NCBI GenBank assembly: GCA_042701975.1 | Contig: CP170561.1 | Location: 3,596,001 to 3,660,000 of the forward strand | Length of the DNA: 64,000 bases | Reading direction: 5' to 3' | Source of the DNA: JAFALK01 sp042701975 | GTDB lineage: Bacteria > Pseudomonadota > Gammaproteobacteria > Burkholderiales > Burkholderiaceae_C | In this document: positions 51,380 through 63,054 of the stretch, in pieces | Layout: each line of letters opens with the position of its first letter | How positions within the stretch are numbered: position 1 is the first letter of the stretch | Position numbers and translations under genes: made by a program | The notes under the pieces: model-generated | The model's database searches: none | What the model was told of the DNA's origin: nothing | What the model saw: only the letters and a program-made list of their open reading frames with translations

Positions 51380-53341
51380 TCAGCGTCCGTAGCGGCGGCC
51401 GGCGGATTCGAGCGGCCAGTCGTCGGTACGCAGCGGTGTCAAGGGCAGGCCGTCGCCGCCGACAACGTTGGCCTCGCTGGCGTTGTTGACCCAGGCGTAG
51501 CGCGCCGCGACGGGCGCGGCCACTGCGGCGCTGCGCAGCACGATGCGATCGCCGTCGAGTTGGGCCTCGGCTGGTACCCAGCGGCGGTCGGCGCCGGCCA
51601 GGTAGAAGCCGCGCGGCGCCTCGCCGGTGCGGGCGGTGCGCAGGCCGCCGACGGTGGTGTCGAAGCGCAGCTCGAACTGGCTGCCCTTGGCGGCGTGGCC
51701 GGTCAGGCGCGGGCCCGTGGCCGGCGCGGCGCGCAGCCCCAGCTCGTGCATGGCGAGCCCGGCCAGGCGCTGACCCACGGTGCGTTTGTTGCGAGGGTGG
51801 ATGTCGACCGCGTCGCCCACGTCGATGGCGGTGGCCATGCCGGTATGTGGCAGGGTCAGGGCGGCAGCCTGGCTGGCGCGCAGCTCGGCCCAGCCATTGC
51901 CGTCGGGCCGGTTGTCGGCCAGCGGGAACCAGGACGCCAACTGCACGAAGAAGAAGGGCAGCTTGGGGTCACCGAACTGGCCGCGCCAGTCCTGGATGAG
52001 GCGCTTGAAGCCGCCGGCATAGGCCGCCGCGCGGCCGGCATTCTCTTCGCCCTGGTACCACAGCACGCCGCGCACCGACAGGCCTTGCAGCGGCGCGATG
52101 AGGCCGTTGTGGCCCAAGGCTGGGGCGTTGTTGGCGACGGGGCCGCTGGTCACCTGCAGCTTCTCGACGCGAGCCTTCCAGGCACCGACCAGCGACACGG
52201 GGCCGGCCGTCGTGTCCAGGCGCAGGTCGGCGGCCTCGCCGTAGATACCGCCGCTGCCGCCGGTGTCGGTCACGCGCACGGCGATCCAGTTGGCGCCTGC
52301 GTGCAGCAACCCGCCGGGCAACGTGTAGTGGCGAGGCAGTTCCCACCCGCACTGTCCTCCGACCTTCTGGCCGTTTACCCAGACCTCGTCGCAATCGTCC
52401 ACCTTGGCCAGATGCAGCTCGGCCGCACCAGCGGCCTGAGCGGCGCTCAGCTCGATGCGCTTGCGCATCCAGACGACGCCGTCCACGTCGGCCAGGCCCT
52501 GAGCTTCCCACACGCCGGGGGCGTTGAGCGCCGGCCATTCAGCGTCGATGTCGCTGGCGGCGAACCAACGCGAGGCGTCCACCCCCGCCAGCGGCAGGCC
52601 CTTTTGCCAGGCGACGACACGGGGCAGCAAGCGTTGCTCCAGCGTGGCCTTGAAGCTGGCGTTGTCGGCGGGCAGGGCGCGCACGGCAGGGGCGAGGTCG
52701 GGGTCCCGCAGCGCGGCGTCGCGGCTCATCCACGTCTCCAGCATGGAGCCGCCCCAAGCGGTGTTGATGAGGCCGATGGGCACGCCCTGAACTGCCTGCA
52801 TTTGCTTGGCGAAGTAGTAGCCGACGGCGCTGAACTCGCCCACCTTGCCGGGCTCGGCGACGACCCACGCGGCTGGCGCAATCTCGGCCTCAGGCTTGAC
52901 GCTGGCGCGCAGCGGCACGCGCAGATGACGCAGTTGGGCGTTCTGCGGCGAAGCCACCTCTTGCGGGCCGGTGTCGGTGTTGGCCAGCACCCATTCCATG
53001 TTGGACTGTCCGCCAAGCAGCCAGACGTCGCCAATCAGGATGTCGTTCAGCACGACGGTCTCGTCGCCCTTGACGACGAGGCGGTGCGGGCCACCGGCCG
53101 GCAGCGGCGCCAGCCGTACGCGCCAGCTGCCGTCGGCTCCGACGTGGGCCGTGCCGCTGTGGCCGCCCAGTTCGATGCTCAGCGTCTTGCCAGGCGTCGC
53201 GTGGCCCCAGAGGTTCAACGGGCGGTCGCGCTGCAGCACCATGTGCTCGCCGAAGACTTCGGACAGGCGCACTTCAGCCTGGGCGGTGGCGGCCAGCACG
53301 GCCAGAATCAGGGGTAGGACTTTCTTCTTCATTGGATACAT
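51380..53341 (-). CDS. Secreted SGNH acetylesterase (sialate O-acetylesterase-like, CE20 type)
   Basis: This 653-residue enzyme has a signal peptide, an N-terminal beta domain (VRLSEVFGEHMVLQRDRPL) and a split SGNH domain. The serine is S113 in LLGGQSNMEW and the acid/His pair is in DVGDAVDIHPRNK. Inserted between them near residues 270-390 is a jelly-roll domain (VVWMRKRIEL...DEVWVNGQKVG). That build is known from the CE20 xyloglucan acetylesterase of Xanthomonas. Starts at 53359 (TGATG overlap with GH42) and 53332 are also possible. Confidence 0.85.
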   Translation of the reverse strand: MYPMKKKVLPLILAVLAATAQAEVRLSEVFGEHMVLQRDRPLNLWGHATPGKTLSIELGGHSGTAHVGADGSWRVRLAPLPAGGPHRLVVKGDETVVLNDILIGDVWLLGGQSNMEWVLANTDTGPQEVASPQNAQLRHLRVPLRASVKPEAEIAPAAWVVAEPGKVGEFSAVGYYFAKQMQAVQGVPIGLINTAWGGSMLETWMSRDAALRDPDLAPAVRALPADNASFKATLEQRLLPRVVAWQKGLPLAGVDASRWFAASDIDAEWPALNAPGVWEAQGLADVDGVVWMRKRIELSAAQAAGAAELHLAKVDDCDEVWVNGQKVGGQCGWELPRHYTLPGGLLHAGANWIAVRVTDTGGSGGIYGEAADLRLDTTAGPVSLVGAWKARVEKLQVTSGPVANNAPALGHNGLIAPLQGLSVRGVLWYQGEENAGRAAAYAGGFKRLIQDWRGQFGDPKLPFFFVQLASWFPLADNRPDGNGWAELRASQAAALTLPHTGMATAIDVGDAVDIHPRNKRTVGQRLAGLAMHELGLRAAPATGPRLTGHAAKGSQFELRFDTTVGGLRTARTGEAPRGFYLAGADRRWVPAEAQLDGDRIVLRSAAVAAPVAARYAWVNNASEANVVGGDGLPLTPLRTDDWPLESAGRRYGR

Positions 53342-53358
53342 GTCTCCTGGCTTCTTCA

Positions 53359-55413
53359 TCAGTTCTGGTGTTCTAGCAGTTCCGCGCCGCGCGGCTCCAG
53401 CTTCAGTGTCTTGTCCCAGCGCTGTCCACCGAGCACGCCCTTCATCGCGCCGTCGATGGCGATGTCGACCGGCGCGTTGTTGGTGTTGACGTAAAGCACC
53501 CGGCCGTCCACGGCGCGGGCGTACACGCCGTCGGGCGTCTTGGGGCCGGGCTCGATGCCGACGCTGGCGTAGAGCTGGCGCAGCAGCGGTCGCATGATCT
53601 GCGGCTGGGCCGGCGTGGCGAGGTAGTAGGCGCGCCCCTTGCCGAACCGGTTGACGGTGATGGCCGGCGGGTTGCCCTCGAGGTCGCTGAAGCGGCTCAG
53701 CACCTCGGCAGTGACAGGCTCCAGTACCTCGTAGTGCTCGATCGTGCCCTTGACCTCTTCGTCGCCGATCTTGAGCGTGCCCGCAGCGTCGTAGAACTCG
53801 TTGGTCCGCAGCCCGAAAACGTCGGTAAGGCCCCCCGGCAGCGGTGTGGCGTGCCATTGGTTGTTGTCGTTCACCTTGGCCGATTGCGCTGTCATGATGA
53901 CCGTGCCACCGTCGGCGACGAACCGGCGCAGCGCCTCGGTCGAGGCCTTGTCCAGCAGGTACACACCCGGCACGATGATGAGGCGGTAGCGACTCAGGTC
54001 TTCGTAGGACAGCTTGATGATGGCGACGTCGATGTTGTCTCTCAGCAGCGGCTCGAAGGCGCCATGGGCCTGCTTCAAGTAGGGCGTCTTCAGGTACTGG
54101 CGCGAGGTGTTGCTGGGGCCGTTGGCGCTGTAGGCGGCAGTGTTCTCGAACGAATAGGCGATGGCCACCTTGGGCTCGACGCGGCGCGGGAAGCCGAGCT
54201 TTTCCAGCTTGGCGTAGTCGCTGGCGATGCGCGCCCATTCGCCGAGCTTCCACGAGGGCCGATCGTCGTGGTCGATGAGGCCCATCAGCGCCTGCTCCTC
54301 GCCGCCGAGGTGGCTGTTGAAGGTCCAGGCCAGCGCGGCCTGGCCGCCCATCAGCAGAACGAAGTGGGCCCACATGCGCGACCAGCCCTTGCTGCCGTAG
54401 GAGCCCCCGCCGCCGGCGGCGAATTCGTTGAACCAGGTCGGCGTCGTCATGCCGCCCTTGATGAGGGCGGCCTCCCAGGCGCCGCCGAGGGCGTCGCCGG
54501 CATAAAAGCCCATGGCGCCGTAGGTCGTGTGCTGGCGGTAGCTGCCGAGGAAGTCGAAGCCTTTGCGGCCCGACCAGTCCCAGTAGTTGGAGAGCGTCGG
54601 CTTATTCGGCGTGTTCCTGCGGCGCACTGCCTCGAGGTCGTCGAGGGTGGCAATCGTCAGGTCCGACCAGAAGCGCCGCAGGTCCAGGTAGCGCTCGGCC
54701 GGGCCGGGACCGTCAGCGTAGGGCAGGCGCACCTCCTCCCAGCTGCCGACGCGGCGCGACCAGCGTTGCGTGGCCCAGGCCTTGTTCAGCGCCTCTAGGC
54801 TGCCGTAGCGTTTTCTGAGCCAGGCGACGAAGCGCTTGCGGTCGGCCTCGGAGTAGGAGATGAAGCCGTTGCCGATCTCGTTGTCATAGCCCACGGCCAG
54901 CAGGGCGGGATGATGGGCATAGCGCTTGGTCAGGGTGTCGGCCATGCGGATGGCCAGGCGCCGGTAGTCCGGGTCGCCGATGTTGTCCATGTAGCGCTCG
55001 GCCGGTGCCAGGCGAGTGCCCATCTGGTTGACGATGTCCACGCCAGGGTATTTGTGATGTAGCCACATGGGCGCCGGTAGGCCGGGAATGTCGAGGATGA
55101 CCTTGATGCTGGCGGCCTGCATCTCGTTCATCACCGCGTCGAAGTGCTTGAACTCGAACTTGCCTTCGACGGGCTCGAAGTAGTCCCAGGACAGGTCGCC
55201 CATGCGCACGACCTTGAAGTCGGCCTGCTTCATCAGCGCCACGTCGCGCTTGACCTGCTCCAGCGTGCGGTCCACGGGCTGGTAGCAGGTGCCGGCGAAG
55301 AGCTGGCCGGGGCCTGGCCACTCGGGATGGCCGTCGGCTCCCTGGGCCAGTGCGAGATGCAGGGTGGCCAGGGCAAGGGCGCAGGCTGGCAGGGTCTTGT
55401 GGAGAGTCTTCAT
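53359..55413 (-). CDS. Secreted GH42 beta-galactosidase
   Basis: The 684-residue protein has a signal peptide (LPACALALATLHLALA) and a GH42 barrel: VVRMGDLSWDYFEP, acid/base E179 (VGYDNEIGNG) and nucleophile E330 (TWFNEFAAGG). The trimerisation domain (YRLIIVPGVYLLDKAS) and a C-terminal beta domain follow. GH42 removes beta-linked galactose from oligosaccharides. Most GH42 proteins are cytoplasmic, so an exported form is notable. It is 15 bases downstream of GH31 and its stop overlaps a possible start of the esterase. Confidence 0.9.
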   Translation of the reverse strand: MKTLHKTLPACALALATLHLALAQGADGHPEWPGPGQLFAGTCYQPVDRTLEQVKRDVALMKQADFKVVRMGDLSWDYFEPVEGKFEFKHFDAVMNEMQAASIKVILDIPGLPAPMWLHHKYPGVDIVNQMGTRLAPAERYMDNIGDPDYRRLAIRMADTLTKRYAHHPALLAVGYDNEIGNGFISYSEADRKRFVAWLRKRYGSLEALNKAWATQRWSRRVGSWEEVRLPYADGPGPAERYLDLRRFWSDLTIATLDDLEAVRRRNTPNKPTLSNYWDWSGRKGFDFLGSYRQHTTYGAMGFYAGDALGGAWEAALIKGGMTTPTWFNEFAAGGGGSYGSKGWSRMWAHFVLLMGGQAALAWTFNSHLGGEEQALMGLIDHDDRPSWKLGEWARIASDYAKLEKLGFPRRVEPKVAIAYSFENTAAYSANGPSNTSRQYLKTPYLKQAHGAFEPLLRDNIDVAIIKLSYEDLSRYRLIIVPGVYLLDKASTEALRRFVADGGTVIMTAQSAKVNDNNQWHATPLPGGLTDVFGLRTNEFYDAAGTLKIGDEEVKGTIEHYEVLEPVTAEVLSRFSDLEGNPPAITVNRFGKGRAYYLATPAQPQIMRPLLRQLYASVGIEPGPKTPDGVYARAVDGRVLYVNTNNAPVDIAIDGAMKGVLGGQRWDKTLKLEPRGAELLEHQN

Positions 55414-55428
55414 GGCACGGGCGGTCCT

Positions 55429-58383
55429 TTAGCGACGCTCATCGGATGCTTCCACAAAGCGCAGTACCAGCGGGCTGCCGTCGTAGCGCACGGTCCGTGT
55501 CTGCTCTGGCCGGCCGGATGCCGCCATCAAGCGCACGCGCAATTCGCGCCGCGCAACCATGCCCGGATAGCTCCCTTGGCGGGCGCCTATGCGCAGGATG
55601 CGGCCTGCGTCGTCCCAGCGCAGCGCCGTGGTGGCGCGTTCGCCGAGCTCGTAGCGATAGGTCTGGCCATCATCCTCATAGAGCGTGAAGCGGCCGTCGG
55701 TACCGGGGTAGATGCGGATTTCCCAGGGGGCGTCGGGGCTCTGTCCGGTGTACTCCACCACCGGGCCCAGCGGCACGATCGCACCGGCTCGAACGAAGAG
55801 GGGGAACTCGTCGAGCGCATAGCTGCGCTCGACGCTGCGGCCGCCTGCATGGCGCTCGCCGGTCCAGAAATCGAACCAGTCGCTGCTCGCAGGCAGCAGC
55901 GTCGTCTGGCGCGGGTCGGGCTTGGGTTGCGCCGCCAGCGTTCGCAGCTGGCCGGGCGTGCGCCAGGCCAGGCGCAGGACCCGGCCGCCGCCGGCCTGGA
56001 AGAAGTCGATGCGCAGCTTCAGCACCTGGCCCTGGCGCAGCTTCAGAGGGTGGCTGTTGAAGCGCGCGCCGCCGACGGCCCAGTCGTCCACGACGAGCTG
56101 ATCGTCCAGCCAGAGCCGGAAGCCGTCGTCGCCCTCGACGCCGATCTCGTGTTCGCCGCTCTCCGATGCAGTGAGCGTGCCGGTCCAGCGCGCGGAGAAG
56201 TTGTTCAGGCTGGTAAGGCCCGGCGGGATGCTGCCCAGCGGCGGGTCGGGCCAGCGGTGGTCGATGACGGTGTCGACAGTGCGGCCGGCCGCCGTCTCGA
56301 AGGCCATGCCCTCGAAGTACTCCAGCACCAGGCCGGGCTGGCCGTCGGGCGTGCGCAGCTGAGTGGGCGGCACGGTGGCGGCCGGTGGCAGCTCTGGGTG
56401 GAACATGGGCCGCGTGATCGGCTGCACCAAGAAGGCGGGGCCGAACATGTAGGTGTCGTCGAGCTTGCGCAGCGCCGGCTGATCGGGGAAGTCCATCGCC
56501 AGGCCGCGCATCATGATGTAGCCCTCCTGCGTGCTGCGCCAGGCCAAGCTGTAGAGGTAGGGCAGCAGCTGGTAGCGCAGGCGTGCCGCGCCCAGCAGTG
56601 AGCCATAGACCTCGGGGTCCAGGGTCTTGAAGAGGTAGGGCTCGCGTTCGACGTTGGTGCCGTGGATGCGGTAGACCGGGTTGAAGATGCCAAACTGGTT
56701 CCAGCGCGCGTAGAGCTCGCGCCAGGCCGGGTTGCGCTCGCCGCCGGCGTAATTGACGAAGAAGCCGCCGGTGTCCTGCGACCAGTAGGGTAGGCCGGCC
56801 ATGCCCACGTTCAGGCCGCCGGCGATCTGCTGCCGCAGCATTGCCCAGGAGGCCGTGGTGTCGCCCGACCAGGGCAGGGCCGCGTAGCGCTGCTGCCCGG
56901 CCCAGGCCGAGCGCGTGAGGGTCAAGGCGCGCTTAGCCGCAGGGCCGGCGGCCCGCTGGCCCTCGTAGACGCCGCGCGTGGTCACCAGGCTGTAGACGTT
57001 GAGGTAGCGCGCGAAGTCGCCCATGGCGTTGCGGCCCAGGCTCTTGATGTCGGCCTCGACCTCGCGCGGGTCGTGGGCGGCGCCGCCCACTTCGACCTCG
57101 GTGCCATCCATCCACAGTGCATCGACGCCGACGTCGAGCAGCCCTTGCTTGACGTGCTTGAAGTAAATGCGGCGGCCTTCGGGGCTGAAGGCGTCGTAGA
57201 TGCGCGCGCGCTTGGAGATCCAGTGCAGCGGCTCGAAGCGCAGCTTCTTGGCATCGAGCTCGCGGGCCAGCGCCGTGTCGTTGCCGATGGAGGGCCAGAT
57301 GGACACCATCAACTGGGTGTGCAGCTTCGTATGCAGCTCGCGCGTCATCGCGGCGGGGTCAGGGTAGCGTTCGCGGTCCCAGACCATGCCGCTCCACTGG
57401 CCATCCCAGACGCCATCCTTCTCGCCGCCCCAGTACTGCCAGTCCTGCACGATGGTGTCGAGAGGGAAATGTGCCGCGCGAAAGCGCCGCACGACCTCCA
57501 GCAGCTGCTGCTGCGTCTGGTAGCGCTCCTTGCTCATGTAGAGGCCGAAGGCGGCCTTGGGGAACATGGGTGCGGCCCCGGTAAGTGTCCGATAGCCGGC
57601 CATCACACCGTCCATGTCGGCCCCGGCGACGACGTAGTAGTCAACCCCCGCAGGCGCGCTCTCGGCGCGGAAGCTGGCGCCGTCCTGCCCGTCGCTGAAA
57701 GTCATCTTGGAGTACACGTCCCACAGCAGGCCCCAGCGCCGCGTCGAGAGCATGAAGGGCACGACGATGCCGATGTTGGTCTGCACCATCAACACCTCGC
57801 GGCCGCGATAGTCCATGTAGGGCTCGTTGTATTGGCCGAGGCCGTAGAGCGACTCGTCGGGCGTCAGGGTGAAGGTCTGCGCGAGCTTGTAGGTCGGGCT
57901 GCCGCCGACGTCGACGCGCTCCAGTTCCGTGGGCGCGGTGTCGCGCTCGCGCAGGAGCAGCCGCCCATCGGCATTGAAAAAGGTGAGGGCGCCGCTGCGC
58001 TTGTTCACCGTGACGCGCAAGCCGGGCGCTGACAGCGTGAGGCGATCCTTGCCCTCATCCACGTCGATGGCGACCGACCTCGCGCGGGCCACGACCACCA
58101 GGCTGGGCTGGGTGCTGTAAGACTCGCCCAGGTGGCCAGTCACACGCACCAAGCCTGATCCGTAGAACAGCAGGCTCTTTGTCAGTCCGCCGACACAAAA
58201 CTGCAGGCCTTCGGCTACGCGTCGCCAGGCGAAGCCGTCGGGGCCGGCCTTCATGGGCAGGGCCCGCATCTGCCCCGCGGCGTCCAGGGCAGTCGGTGGC
58301 CCTGAGGCCGCGCAGGCCGGCGCAGGGAGCATCGCCGCAGCCGGAGTGAAGGCCATCAGGCCGACAAGGTCACGACGTTTCAT
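55429..58383 (-). CDS. Exported GH31 alpha-xylosidase with inserted PA14 domain
   Basis: The 984-residue protein has an N-terminal export signal (MKRRDLVGLMAFTPAAAMLP), possibly Tat-like because of the RR pair. The GH31 beta-sandwich and barrel carry nucleophile D426 (ALWMDGTEVE) and acid/base D508 (PWSGDTTASW). A PA14-like domain is inserted after the barrel at about residues 650-810 (GLVLEYFEGMAFET to VLRLAWRTPG). GH31 with PA14 is the build of the Cellvibrio japonicus xyloglucan-oligosaccharide alpha-xylosidase. The start follows AGAGGA. Confidence 0.92.
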   Translation of the reverse strand: MKRRDLVGLMAFTPAAAMLPAPACAASGPPTALDAAGQMRALPMKAGPDGFAWRRVAEGLQFCVGGLTKSLLFYGSGLVRVTGHLGESYSTQPSLVVVARARSVAIDVDEGKDRLTLSAPGLRVTVNKRSGALTFFNADGRLLLRERDTAPTELERVDVGGSPTYKLAQTFTLTPDESLYGLGQYNEPYMDYRGREVLMVQTNIGIVVPFMLSTRRWGLLWDVYSKMTFSDGQDGASFRAESAPAGVDYYVVAGADMDGVMAGYRTLTGAAPMFPKAAFGLYMSKERYQTQQQLLEVVRRFRAAHFPLDTIVQDWQYWGGEKDGVWDGQWSGMVWDRERYPDPAAMTRELHTKLHTQLMVSIWPSIGNDTALARELDAKKLRFEPLHWISKRARIYDAFSPEGRRIYFKHVKQGLLDVGVDALWMDGTEVEVGGAAHDPREVEADIKSLGRNAMGDFARYLNVYSLVTTRGVYEGQRAAGPAAKRALTLTRSAWAGQQRYAALPWSGDTTASWAMLRQQIAGGLNVGMAGLPYWSQDTGGFFVNYAGGERNPAWRELYARWNQFGIFNPVYRIHGTNVEREPYLFKTLDPEVYGSLLGAARLRYQLLPYLYSLAWRSTQEGYIMMRGLAMDFPDQPALRKLDDTYMFGPAFLVQPITRPMFHPELPPAATVPPTQLRTPDGQPGLVLEYFEGMAFETAAGRTVDTVIDHRWPDPPLGSIPPGLTSLNNFSARWTGTLTASESGEHEIGVEGDDGFRLWLDDQLVVDDWAVGGARFNSHPLKLRQGQVLKLRIDFFQAGGGRVLRLAWRTPGQLRTLAAQPKPDPRQTTLLPASSDWFDFWTGERHAGGRSVERSYALDEFPLFVRAGAIVPLGPVVEYTGQSPDAPWEIRIYPGTDGRFTLYEDDGQTYRYELGERATTALRWDDAGRILRIGARQGSYPGMVARRELRVRLMAASGRPEQTRTVRYDGSPLVLRFVEASDERR

Positions 58384-58397
58384 TCACGGATCCTCTT

Positions 58398-58517
58398 TTA
58401 AGAATGGGGCAGCTCTGCACGGCCCGTGACCTGCCGCGTCAGCATCTGCCGCGCCGCGCCGACGCCGGAGACCGCGGCCAAGGCCAGGGCAGACGCCCCG
58501 ATCAGTCGCTTGCTCAC
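58398..58517 (-). CDS. Tiny ORF (39 residues) between GH39 and GH31
   Basis: A GTG-started ORF reads MSKRLIGASALALAAVSG and ends TGRAELPHS; it has a short basic start and one alanine-rich hydrophobic stretch. It begins 8 bases after the GH39 stop and ends 14 bases before GH31, filling the gap exactly. Its form resembles the 31-residue ORF before GH2. It may be a small membrane protein or a coupling ORF. Confidence 0.42.
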   Translation of the reverse strand: MSKRLIGASALALAAVSGVGAARQMLTRQVTGRAELPHS

Positions 58518-58524
58518 GGCTTGC

Positions 58525-60126
58525 TCAGCGCTTGACCGGCTCCAGCGTCATCAGCGTGATGTCGTTGCTGCGCATCGGCACGGTGTAGTTGAACCGGCCG
58601 TCCTTGCCGACCTTGACGGTGCGCTTGACTTCCGGCGGATCTCGAGTCAGCGACTGCAGCTTCGCCAGCTGGGCGGCGTCGAGTTGCTTGGGCGAGCCCA
58701 TCTCGAGATAGGCCGTGTAGGCGTCATTGACCTTGTAGCCGGCGCGGTGCAGCGCGAGCTGGTAGGCGCCGGGCTTGAGGTTGCGCAGCCTCAGCTGGAC
58801 GGCCGGCGCCGGACCGTTTGGCACAGGCTTGCCGAAGTACACACCGTTGCCCATTTCCTTCTGATCCGGGTGCTGCCAGTCCCAGGCCACCACTGCGATT
58901 TTGTCGCCATGGACTGCAGCGAGCACCTCGGCGTCAGCGCTCGGGATCTCGTTGCCGCGCAGCGCATTGAGGTATTTGTAGGCGAACCAAGACGGCTTGC
59001 GCACGCCCTCGCGCGTCATCAGGCCGAAGCCGCCGTGGAAGGGCGTGTTGGGCGGGCCCGGCTCCTCGAACAGGTCGCTGTAGGTCCAATAGCTCATGGA
59101 CTGGGCGTAGCCGCGCGTGGCGCGCAGCTTGCTCAGCATCCAGGGTGAACTGATGTAGCTGTCGTGGACCTTGTCGCGGGGGCTGTAGCTGGTGCTCCAT
59201 TCGGTGATGTAGAGCGGCAAGTTCGGGTAGGCCGAATCCTCGATCTCTTTTCGGTTGCGGCGGACGTCGCCAACGATGGAGTTCGGGTCAACGGCCAGGA
59301 TCTTGTCGGTGCGCTTGCCGAACTCGTCCAGGAAGCCTTCGGTGACGCCATAGGTATGGGTGGTGACGAAATCGACGGGCACGTTGTTGGCCCGGCAATA
59401 GGCCAGGAACTCGGGCACCCAGGCCGCGCCAGCGGTGGACGGGCCACCCACCTGCAGCGCCGGGTCGACGCCCTTGAGGGCGCGCGCCGTCACGGCATAG
59501 AGCTCGAAATAGTCCTTGGCCTCGCCGCCTTCGAAGAAGCCGGCGAGGTTGGGTTCGTTCCAGACCTCGAAAGGCCATTGGCGCACCTCGTGGGCACCGT
59601 AGCGCTGGATCAGATGGCGCGCGAAGGCCTCGATCAGCTCGCCCCAGGGACCGTGCTGCGGGCGCGAGGTGTTGCCTTTCCAGTAGAAGATCGTTTGGTC
59701 GGAGGTTTTCAGGGCCGCCGGCGTGAAGCCGAGCTCGACGAAGGGTTTGATGCCGCGCGCGAGCAGGTCGTCGTAGAGCTTGTCGATGCCGCTGAAGTCG
59801 TAGCTGACGCGGCCATCGACGATGCGCACCGTACCCAGCTTGTCGTGGAAGATGTCGTGGAAGCGGGTGAAGCGGAAGCCCAGCTCATCGACCGCGATTT
59901 GGAGCTGCGCCATGTTCTCCGGTCGGCCCGTGGTGCCGGGGAAGTCGGCACCGACGGACAGGTCGAAGAAGCGGTCCATGGGCTTATCGGCCGCGGCGCG
60001 GTCGAGCGTGACCTCGCGTGCGGTAGGCGGCGCAGCGTGGCTCCCGGCGCCGAGGCCAAGGGTTAGCAGCGCCGCTGCGAGTGGACACCGCAGGGAGTGG
60101 GGCAGTGAAAGCAGGGAAGTGCTCAT
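58525..60126 (-). CDS. Secreted GH39 beta-xylosidase-like glycoside hydrolase
   Basis: The 533-residue protein has a signal peptide (CPLAAALLTLGLGAGSHA) and a GH39 barrel: acid/base E191 (FEVWNEPNL), nucleophile E309 (LYITEWS), plus TTHTYG and a C-terminal beta-sandwich. GH39 includes beta-xylosidases and some arabinosidases. It starts 17 bases after GH74 and is followed by a tiny ORF. In xyloglucan use it could act on xylose or arabinose residues freed by the other enzymes. Confidence 0.9.
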   Translation of the reverse strand: MSTSLLSLPHSLRCPLAAALLTLGLGAGSHAAPPTAREVTLDRAAADKPMDRFFDLSVGADFPGTTGRPENMAQLQIAVDELGFRFTRFHDIFHDKLGTVRIVDGRVSYDFSGIDKLYDDLLARGIKPFVELGFTPAALKTSDQTIFYWKGNTSRPQHGPWGELIEAFARHLIQRYGAHEVRQWPFEVWNEPNLAGFFEGGEAKDYFELYAVTARALKGVDPALQVGGPSTAGAAWVPEFLAYCRANNVPVDFVTTHTYGVTEGFLDEFGKRTDKILAVDPNSIVGDVRRNRKEIEDSAYPNLPLYITEWSTSYSPRDKVHDSYISSPWMLSKLRATRGYAQSMSYWTYSDLFEEPGPPNTPFHGGFGLMTREGVRKPSWFAYKYLNALRGNEIPSADAEVLAAVHGDKIAVVAWDWQHPDQKEMGNGVYFGKPVPNGPAPAVQLRLRNLKPGAYQLALHRAGYKVNDAYTAYLEMGSPKQLDAAQLAKLQSLTRDPPEVKRTVKVGKDGRFNYTVPMRSNDITLMTLEPVKR

Positions 60127-60143
60127 GAGAGAGATGGTGGTTT

Positions 60144-62504
<2,361 letters not shown>

Positions 62505-62579
62505 GGGGAAATCCGGGTTTCGGTTCGTTGATGTCGCGGTGCAGCGCTGGCGATCACCGGGAAGTCATCGGCTCCAGCA

Positions 62580-62660
62580 TCACGGCAGCCCGCCGGCAGC
62601 CGGGAGCGTCAGGCTGAGCATGTCCTTGCGGGTCACGGCGCGTTCGGGGAAGGTCGCGCG
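62580..62660 (-). pseudogene. 3' remnant of an unidentified gene
   Basis: An open minus frame ends in ERAVTRKDMLSLTLPAAGGL followed by P and TGA at 62580. The residues look like a genuine protein C-terminus but have no recognisable family, and nothing upstream continues it. It does not end in the aromatic residue expected of a TonB-dependent receptor, so it is probably from another lost gene. Confidence 0.35.
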
Positions 62661-62759
62661 TTCAACGGACGGATCGCGAGCGGAGCCCGCAAACGGCGGT
62701 GGAAAAGGGGCTCGGGCATGTGGATGCAGAAAACCCGGCCTCGCGCGGGGCCCGGCAGG

Positions 62760-62981
62760 CCGTGGGCGCCGATTTCGCCCACGTCGGTCTGCCAGCGGTT
62801 AGCCTGCGGGCCGGAGAACGAAGGCTCGGCCTTGCCGCCACGCAGTTGCTGTTGCGAGACCTCGGCGGAGAAGGCGCCCTTGAGGCCCTTGAAGTCGAAA
62901 GCATCGCGGTGCGCAGGTTCACCAGGCCGCCGATGGCGCCTTCGACGAAATGGTGATCTTACGGAGCTGGTGGTTTCTCAT
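62760..62981 (-). pseudogene. Relic of a TonB-dependent receptor
   Basis: An intact AGGAG site and ATG (62981) start 20 codons that soon reach a stop. A second frame then reads VEGAIGGLVNLRT, the end of the plug domain of TonB-dependent receptors. A third frame reads AFDFKGLKGAFSAEVSQQQL then RGGKAEPSFSG, the first barrel strands. So the N-terminus has been joined to the plug end by a deletion, a further shift follows, and most of the barrel is missing. In related loci the receptor imports xyloglucan oligosaccharides. Confidence 0.7.
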
Positions 62982-63054
62982 GAAGTCTCCTTTTTTTGAT
63001 GGGTCCGCCCGAGCAGGTACTTGCTTCTGATGAGCATCGAGACAAGCCATGCCG

